Source: JBAZZQ01 sp041658725
GTDB taxonomy: Bacteria; Planctomycetota; Phycisphaerae; JAAYCJ01
Assembly: GCA_041658725.1 (NCBI GenBank)
Contig: JBAZZQ010000011.1
Coordinates: 16,689-80,688, forward strand
Direction of reading: 5' to 3'
Length of the DNA: 64,000 nt
Part shown: one piece after another, positions 59,183-64,000 of the stretch
How positions within the stretch are numbered: position 1 is the first letter of the stretch
Layout of the letters: each line of letters opens with the position of its first letter
Made by a program: the position numbers and the translations under genes
The notes under the pieces: model-generated
The model's database searches: none
What the model was told of the DNA's origin: nothing
The model's input: the letters and a program-made list of their open reading frames with translations, nothing else

Positions 59183-60382
59183 ATGATCGCTTATTTTGAT
59201 TGCACAAACGGCGTGGCAGGTGATATGGTCGTCGCCGGCTTACTTGATGCCGGCGCTTCCTGGACCGAATTTTTACAACAAATCGCGGCATTGAATATCG
59301 AAGGCTATAACCTCGACCTGACCGAAGTCTCACGGGCAGGGATCAAAGCCAAACTTTTTCAGGTCAACCTCGATCACCATCATCACAGCCACCGTGATTT
59401 AAATTCCATAATTGAGTTAATTCAGGGGTCAAAGCTACACGATCGTGTCATATCCAGGGCGGTAAAAATATTCACAAAGCTGGCACAAGTGGAGGCGGAA
59501 ATACACAATTGTGAAATTTCCAACGTCCATTTTCACGAAGTCGGCGCCGTCGACGCCATCATCGATATCGTCGGCGCGTGTATTTGCCTGGAACTTTTGA
59601 ACGTGGATGAGATTTATTATTCAAAAATCGCCGTAGGCGGCGGCCAGGTCAAAAACGCGCACGGTATTTTACCAGTCCCAGCCCCAGCCACCGCCAAGTT
59701 ATTGCTGGATAAGCAAATATATTCCGGCGACCGAACCGGCGAATTAGCCACCCCGACCGGAGCGGCGATTATGGTTACTTTGGGAACCCAAAAAGTCGAT
59801 TTGCCTGAACTGACTTTAAAATCAATAGGTTACGGCGCAGGTTCACGGGACGACCCGAACTACCCGAACACGGTCCGGGTTCTTTTAGGCCGGCAAGACT
59901 CGCAAGACCTTCAAACAGATGAAGTTACGATCATCAGTTTTAACGTGGACGACATCACGGGCGAGCATTTGGGCTGGCTGGCGGAGCAAATCATGGGAAA
60001 GGGAGCTTTGGATGTCGCGCAAATTCCGGTATTTATGAAAAAATCCCGTTCGGCGACATTGGTCCAGGTCCTCTCGCCAGCCGAAAAAGTGGATGAGTTG
60101 GTCGAATTCATTTTAACCCAGAGCACAACTTTTGGCGTAAGGCTGGGCAAGGAAAAGCGTTACAAGCTAAACAGGGAATTCGTCGTGGCCGTCTTGCCGG
60201 AAGGAAAGGTGCGGGTAAAGCTTGGTTATTTTAATAAAAAGCTGGTCCAGGTCAGCCCGGAATTCGAGGACTGCCGGAAAATCACTGAGCGGACCGGCAT
60301 CAATTTTCGAAAAATCTACGCCAGGGCGGCGGAATTAGCGCGGCAGGAGATGGAAGATCGCCACCCGGAAGAAAATATTTAG
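59183..60382 (+). CDS. larC: Nickel insertion protein LarC (cyclometallase)
   Basis: The start at 59183 (MIAYFDCTNGVAGDM) matches the LarC family opening; an in-frame ATG at 59147 would add 12 residues. Later come the His-rich DHHHHSHRD, VHFHEVGAVDAIIDIVG and PVPAPATAKLL. LarC inserts nickel into the pyridinium dicarboxylate mononucleotide cofactor of lactate racemase. No larA, larB or larE gene is present in the window. Its start has a GGGAG site at 59168-59172. Confidence 0.88.
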   Translation: MIAYFDCTNGVAGDMVVAGLLDAGASWTEFLQQIAALNIEGYNLDLTEVSRAGIKAKLFQVNLDHHHHSHRDLNSIIELIQGSKLHDRVISRAVKIFTKLAQVEAEIHNCEISNVHFHEVGAVDAIIDIVGACICLELLNVDEIYYSKIAVGGGQVKNAHGILPVPAPATAKLLLDKQIYSGDRTGELATPTGAAIMVTLGTQKVDLPELTLKSIGYGAGSRDDPNYPNTVRVLLGRQDSQDLQTDEVTIISFNVDDITGEHLGWLAEQIMGKGALDVAQIPVFMKKSRSATLVQVLSPAEKVDELVEFILTQSTTFGVRLGKEKRYKLNREFVVAVLPEGKVRVKLGYFNKKLVQVSPEFEDCRKITERTGINFRKIYARAAELARQEMEDRHPEENI

Positions 60383-60421
60383 AAAAACTGCATTTTTTTC
60401 TAAAGAAAAATAATTTTAATG

Positions 60422-60486
60422 TTGCAAGGTATCCATCCTTCGGTATAATAACCCATGAAAACCCATAGGTTCCCATAGATGCCCAT
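60422..60486 (+). promoter_or_regulatory. mraZ promoter with four MraZ boxes
   Basis: TTGCAA (60422-60427), 16 bp and TATAAT (60444-60449) form the promoter. CCCAT occurs at 60452, 60462, 60472 and 60482, exactly 10 bp apart, on the plus strand (ATGGG on the minus). MraZ is known to bind TGGGN direct repeats with 5-nt spacers, so these are the expected operator, lying over and behind the transcription start. Confidence 0.8.
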
Positions 60487-60557
60487 CAAAGGGACGGAAC
60501 TTACGGAATTTCCAAGAGTGTACATTATCTCGTAACTTTTTTAATGGAATCAAGAAG

Positions 60558-61034
60558 TTGCTATTTACCGGAGAGTATGAGCACACGCTGGACATTAAGA
60601 ATCGGGTGTCGATACCATCTCGATTCCGGCAAGCTCTTTCTCCGGAGACTGTCGGCGATAAGTTGTATCTGGTGATCGGCCCTAACAAAAAACTTTGGTT
60701 GTATCCTGATAAATATTATGAAGAGTTGGTCTCTCAATATCCGGCGGAACTGATCCCGGATGAGCAGATCATGCGGTTTGAGCAGATTACGTTCGGTCTG
60801 GCACGGTTGTTGGAGCTCGATGGCACCGGAAGGATTCTGGTTCCGGATCGGATGATAAGCCGGTCCGGATTAGGCAAGGAAGTCGTGATTATCGGCGTCC
60901 GCGACCATCTGGAGCTTTGGAATAAAGACGAATGGGACGGGTATGTGGAGAACGGACTCTCGGAACACAACCAGATGTTGACTCGGGCCAGGTTAGCACG
61001 GATGCTTCCTGGTTCGAATTCATCAACGGGATGA
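60558..61034 (+). CDS. mraZ: Transcriptional regulator MraZ
   Basis: A 158-residue protein with two AbrB-like SpoVT domains. It begins at TTG 60558: LFTGEYEHTLDIKNRVSIPS (first half), then LARLLELDGTGRILVPDRMI (second half), each with a typical DxxGRxxxP-like motif. It represses the dcw cluster, and the CCCAT boxes upstream are its probable site. The stop TGA overlaps the ATG of the next gene. Confidence 0.95.
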   Translation: MLFTGEYEHTLDIKNRVSIPSRFRQALSPETVGDKLYLVIGPNKKLWLYPDKYYEELVSQYPAELIPDEQIMRFEQITFGLARLLELDGTGRILVPDRMISRSGLGKEVVIIGVRDHLELWNKDEWDGYVENGLSEHNQMLTRARLARMLPGSNSSTG

Positions 61035-61261
61035 ACGAAGGGTATCAGCGGAGATTATTTATGCAGGTCCTTGAAAGTAGTGTCCAGACGTTGACGGACG
61101 TGGAACAGGTTTGTATGTGCCTGGAGAGCAAATCAGAGGATAAAATCGCGACAAAAACCGCGGTTCGCTCTTTACAATCGCGATTGGGGATGCTAAAAGA
61201 TAGAACTTCGATTTTAGCTGATGTGGAAATTTCGGATTACGTGCTTTCGATATTAAAATAG
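61031..61261 (+). CDS. Small protein between mraZ and rsmH, unknown function
   Basis: Starting at ATG 61031 (ATGA overlap with the mraZ stop) gives 76 residues: MNEGYQRRLFMQVLESSVQ..., a helical, charged protein with two Cys (QVCMC). No family was recognised. Its place between mraZ and rsmH suggests a role in division or its regulation. The next gene starts 17 nt later. Confidence 0.55.
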   Translation: MNEGYQRRLFMQVLESSVQTLTDVEQVCMCLESKSEDKIATKTAVRSLQSRLGMLKDRTSILADVEISDYVLSILK

Positions 61262-61277
61262 ACGTTCGATTTACAAC

Positions 61278-62201
61278 ATGGTTCATTTCGCGGTGGCATC
61301 AGATAACAGCCTACATATTCCGGTCTTGACACAACCGTTGGTGGAACTGCTTGTTCCCTCAGCCTACGAAGTGGGTATCGACTGCACCCTGGGATTTGGC
61401 GGTCATGCCAGGGCTATTCTGGAACATGTTGGTTCGGTTCGCCTGATCGGAATGGATATGGACCCGTCGGCACTTGGTCAGGCGCGAGCTAATCTTTCCG
61501 ATTTTTCCGAGCGGATTACGTTTATTCAGAGCAATTTTGCCCAGATTGGCCGGGTTCTGGGCGAATTAGATATTCCGAGGGTTGATTTTATTTACGCGGA
61601 CCTTGGGGTCAGCAGCATGCAGTTGGAGGAAGGGAAGCGGGGATTTTCGTTTCAGCATGACGGGCCTCTGGATATGCGGATGGACCCGGACCTTCCCAGG
61701 CGTGCGGCGGATTTGGTTAATTCTCTTAAGGAGCAGGAACTGGCGGATCTGATTTTCCGGTATGGAGAGGAAGGCAGGAGCAAGAAGATCGCCAATTTAA
61801 TCATCCAGGCCCGTCGAAGCCATCGGATTGATTCGACGGGTGAGCTGGCGGGGATCGTGTGTCAGGCGTTGGGAGTTGACGCTGGCAGTCTCGGGCGTCA
61901 GCGACTTCATCCGGCGACCAGGACATTCCAGGCATTGCGTATCGCGGTGAACGACGAGTTGGGGAATCTGGAGCGGCTTCTCAGGATTGCCCCGTCGATC
62001 CTTAACCCGAAGGGGCGAATTGGCGTGATTAGTTTTCATAGCCTGGAAGACCGGTTGGTGAAAGAAGATTTTCGAACGCAGTCGGAAAAAGGGATATACA
62101 GGGTTCTAACGGCCAAGCCGATTGAGGCAAAACCTGAGGAAATTCTGCGAAATCCCCGATCCCGTTCAGGAAAATTACGAGTTGCGCAAAATATTTTATG
62201 A
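61278..62201 (+). CDS. rsmH: 16S rRNA m4C1402 methyltransferase RsmH
   Basis: The 307-residue protein has the SAM motif DCTLGFGGHARAIL (about residues 35-48), IYADLGVSSMQLE, and GRIGVISFHSLEDRLVK, all typical of RsmH (MraW). It methylates N4 of C1402 in 16S rRNA. It follows the mraZ pair and starts the dcw row of genes. Confidence 0.94.
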   Translation: MVHFAVASDNSLHIPVLTQPLVELLVPSAYEVGIDCTLGFGGHARAILEHVGSVRLIGMDMDPSALGQARANLSDFSERITFIQSNFAQIGRVLGELDIPRVDFIYADLGVSSMQLEEGKRGFSFQHDGPLDMRMDPDLPRRAADLVNSLKEQELADLIFRYGEEGRSKKIANLIIQARRSHRIDSTGELAGIVCQALGVDAGSLGRQRLHPATRTFQALRIAVNDELGNLERLLRIAPSILNPKGRIGVISFHSLEDRLVKEDFRTQSEKGIYRVLTAKPIEAKPEEILRNPRSRSGKLRVAQNIL

Positions 62202-62309
62202 TTTTGTTAGCGATGTTCGATATAAGAGTAGTAAACTCAAAGTTATTACGAGCTGGCAGAATTAAACGAGAGGTTTATCCAGGATTAGGGTTGCCGTAAG
62301 GAGATGGCC

Positions 62310-63389
62310 ATGACAAGAGAAACGAAGATCGGGTTGTTAGTCGGTTTGGCATTTATCATTCTTTTCGGGATTATACTCTCGGAAAAAGGGACCGGTCGGA
62401 GCGACCAACTGTCCACTCCACCCATCGCGGCCTATAAGCCCGTGGTGGAATTGATTCCTCCCACTTCTCCCCCTTCGGCGCAATTGACCCGGAATCATAA
62501 GGACGACGTTGCGGATCGTCTAAAGATTTCGGAACCGAACCTGAAGGTTGTTGACCGGACCGGGCCCTTGGAATCCATCAACAATAATGTTCTTAAACCG
62601 GTGGAAACTTCCGCCCCAGTCAACCCCACCCAGTCGGAATCGGCGGAGGTCGCGCCCAATCTTAAGAAATTGCTTCCGCCCTCGCAGTCTCGCAGCCTAA
62701 CACAGATCCCCGCGTCCAACGCCACCGCCTCTGATTTAATCTCGATGGTTCAGGAAACTAAGATTTCCGAAGACACCGGCAGCCGAACGGAAGTGAAAAT
62801 CCAGGTCGCGGCCGTAAAAACTCATACGGTCCAATCGAAAGAGACGCTGCTGAGCATCTGCCGGCAGTATTATCCGGGTCAGGCTTATCAGATGCTCCCT
62901 CTCGTCAAAGAACTGAACAAAATCAGCAAGCCGGAGAAATTAATGTGCGGTCAGGTTATTAAACTTCCTACCCTTGAAAAGCAAATGGCCCAGAAACCCG
63001 ACACGACGTCGAGCATCGAAGAAAAATCAGGTCTTGCGGCGTCCGATCTTTTGTTACCTGTTGATAATTCAGACGTTGGGATTTTGGCAAACGCCAACTC
63101 TTCAAAAGTGACGCTTGTCTCGGCGGGAAAGCAGAAAACGGCAGATGGTTCCCTTAAAATCGCCAAAGCCAAACAGGTCAGCAAGAGCTATGTGGTTCAA
63201 AGCAACGATACTTTGACCAAGATCGCCAAGCGGGTATACGGTAATGAACGTGCATGGACGAAGATTTATGAGCTTAACAAGAAGATGATTACCGATCCCC
63301 GAAATTTAAAGAGCGGACTGAAGCTGCGTATGCCTCCGGCACCCAGTATCGCGACAAGCACTCTTGCGGCGGGACCGAAAGTTGATTAA
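62310..63389 (+). CDS. Membrane-anchored protein with two LysM domains
   Basis: ATG 62310 is chosen because AAGGAG ends 6 nt before it. The 359-residue protein has a transmembrane helix near residues 8-26 (IGLLVGLAFIILFGIIL), a Pro/Ser-rich linker and two LysM domains: one near residues 168-216 (HTVQSKETLLSICRQYYPG) and one at the C-terminal side, near residues 295-340 (YVVQSNDTLTKIAKRVYGN). LysM binds peptidoglycan. Placed between rsmH and a possible ftsL it may aid septal wall binding. Confidence 0.75.
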   Translation: MTRETKIGLLVGLAFIILFGIILSEKGTGRSDQLSTPPIAAYKPVVELIPPTSPPSAQLTRNHKDDVADRLKISEPNLKVVDRTGPLESINNNVLKPVETSAPVNPTQSESAEVAPNLKKLLPPSQSRSLTQIPASNATASDLISMVQETKISEDTGSRTEVKIQVAAVKTHTVQSKETLLSICRQYYPGQAYQMLPLVKELNKISKPEKLMCGQVIKLPTLEKQMAQKPDTTSSIEEKSGLAASDLLLPVDNSDVGILANANSSKVTLVSAGKQKTADGSLKIAKAKQVSKSYVVQSNDTLTKIAKRVYGNERAWTKIYELNKKMITDPRNLKSGLKLRMPPAPSIATSTLAAGPKVD

Positions 63390-63423
63390 ATGTAAGCAAC
63401 CAGCGCGGCCTCGACCAAAAGAT

Positions 63424-63509
63424 TTTTTAACCGCAAAGACCGCAAAGTTCGCAAAGGAAATTCTTTTATAAGTCTTCCCCATTGCGTCCTTTGCGGTCTT
63501 TTCGGTTAA
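63424..63509. repeat. Inverted repeat of the TTAACCGCAAAGACCGC type
   Basis: TTTTTAACCGCAAAGACCGC (63424 on) and CTTTGCGGTCTTTTCGGTTAA (ending 63509, first twenty bases given as CTTTGCGGTCTTTTCGGTTA) form arms. It lies within the dcw row between the LysM and the FtsL-like gene. Confidence 0.65.
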
Positions 63510-63543
63510 ATGAAATATGAAAAAAACGCACTAGGAAAATAGG

Positions 63544-63867
63544 ATGAACGTTTTTCGCATTTCGGTCATTGTTCTTGCTCTTTCACTGATTGCCGGGGTT
63601 GTGGTTCATATACGATTGAATAATTGGCATTATGCTTATCTGAGCAACCAGCGTTATGACCAATACCAGCGGCTACAAAGAGAATATTCTGAGGGTCGAT
63701 TGGAACTGGCGCGGTACCAAAGTCCGGAGAATCTGCTGGAACGGTTGAAAGAACTTAAATTGCCGTTGGAAGGATTCGGATTGCCTACGACGGAGGCAGC
63801 GGTTGAAAAGAAAGCAGTGAAACCCCCAGAGAAGTCTCCTCGAAAGAATAAGAAAAATAATACCTAA
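63544..63867 (+). CDS. FtsL-like single-span division protein (tentative)
   Basis: A 107-residue protein with a short cytoplasmic start, a membrane helix near residues 4-22 (FRISVIVLALSLIAGVVV), a coiled-coil segment (RYDQYQRLQREYSEGRLELA) and a basic C-terminus. FtsL has this topology and the place right after rsmH in dcw clusters. Sequence identity of FtsL is low, so the call rests on topology and location. Its downstream partner (ftsI) is not seen because an insertion sequence follows. Confidence 0.55.
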   Translation: MNVFRISVIVLALSLIAGVVVHIRLNNWHYAYLSNQRYDQYQRLQREYSEGRLELARYQSPENLLERLKELKLPLEGFGLPTTEAAVEKKAVKPPEKSPRKNKKNNT

Positions 63868-63920
63868 CCACCCTTTAGAGCAATTCAAGAATTATTGTAC
63901 ATTTGTCCGATGAAAGGGGA

Positions 63921-64000
63921 ATGAAACAATATTCAATGGATTTACGGGAACGGATCGTGGCGGCATGTGATCGCGGGGAACAAACGATTTCGGCGATTGC
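63921..64000 (+). CDS. IS630-family transposase, N-terminal start (runs off the right edge)
   Basis: MKQYSMDLRERIVAACDRGE at the start, followed by QTISAI, is the HTH beginning of IS630-type transposases. The gene starts at 63921 and leaves the window. It is inserted behind the FtsL-like gene inside the dcw cluster. Differs from the remnant at 8540. Confidence 0.75.
   Translation, partial: MKQYSMDLRERIVAACDRGEQTISAI

Noticed and set aside
1..64000. tRNA, rRNA or tmRNA genes
   Set aside because: No cloverleaf sequences or rRNA motifs were noticed on either strand by reading; a tRNAscan or Rfam run would be needed to be certain.

Overview
The window looks like a chromosomal piece of an uncultured Planctomycetota bacterium, most likely from the Phycisphaerae. 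This placement is inferred from the mix of a PEP-CTERM protein, several secreted beta-rich proteins, uroporphyrinogen-decarboxylase-like (URO-D-like) proteins beside sugar hydrolases, a dcw cell-division cluster, and a high density of intergenic palindromic repeats. No rRNA or tRNA gene was seen; one structured RNA gene, the RNase P RNA, is clear.

Layout. 0-9 kb: a sugar locus with a LacI-type regulator, a GH106-like glycosidase, a GH4 glycosidase and two URO-D/MtaA-like proteins, ending in a decayed IS630 transposase. 9-17.4 kb: tadA, rnpB, a small palindromic element with a target duplication, a Wzz-like coiled-coil membrane protein, deoC, pheT and a secreted M64 peptidase. 17.7-21.7 kb: an AT-rich block of secreted proteins and lipoproteins of unknown function. 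21.8-27.8 kb: a CPBP protease, a phosphoesterase, a Trm112-like protein, and a self-contained ABC export operon (GntR regulator, ATPase, permease, permease fused to a propeller-like domain). 28-35 kb: mtnA, a PEP-CTERM protein, a beta-helix protein, a HIT protein and an MsbA-type exporter with a PDZ-like loop. 35-42 kb: two toxin-antitoxin-type pairs (HEPN/MNT and HicAB), lysC, a radical-SAM-like protein without cluster cysteines, a SAM hydrolase and a YhaM-like nuclease. 41.7-50 kb: a frameshifted M50-like gene, a methyltransferase/ATP-grasp fusion, dapA, pdxJ, nnrE, an MgtC protein and a glycosyltransferase. 50-56.6 kb: a complete TetR-regulated tripartite RND efflux operon. 57-60.4 kb: a trypsin-like protease/HNH nuclease pair, a PilZ protein and larC. 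60.4-64 kb: the start of the dcw cluster (mraZ, a small gene, rsmH, a LysM protein, an FtsL-like protein), interrupted at the edge by an IS630 transposase.

Genes that work together. The LacI/GH106/GH4/URO-D set probably takes up and strips a (possibly O-methylated) sugar. The GntR-ABC genes and the TetR-RND genes are two separate membrane export systems, each with a visible promoter and a candidate operator for its own regulator. mraZ sits behind a promoter followed by four CCCAT (TGGG-type) boxes at exact 10-bp spacing, which fits MraZ autoregulation of the division cluster. Several repeat families recur between genes; some now form the ends of coding sequences.

Most interesting leads: the methyltransferase/ATP-grasp fusion with its palindromic promoter, the trypsin-like/HNH pair, the PDZ-bearing ABC exporter, the permease-propeller fusion, the URO-D/glycosidase locus, and a 26-nt sequence shared between the loop of the MITE-like element and the larC leader.
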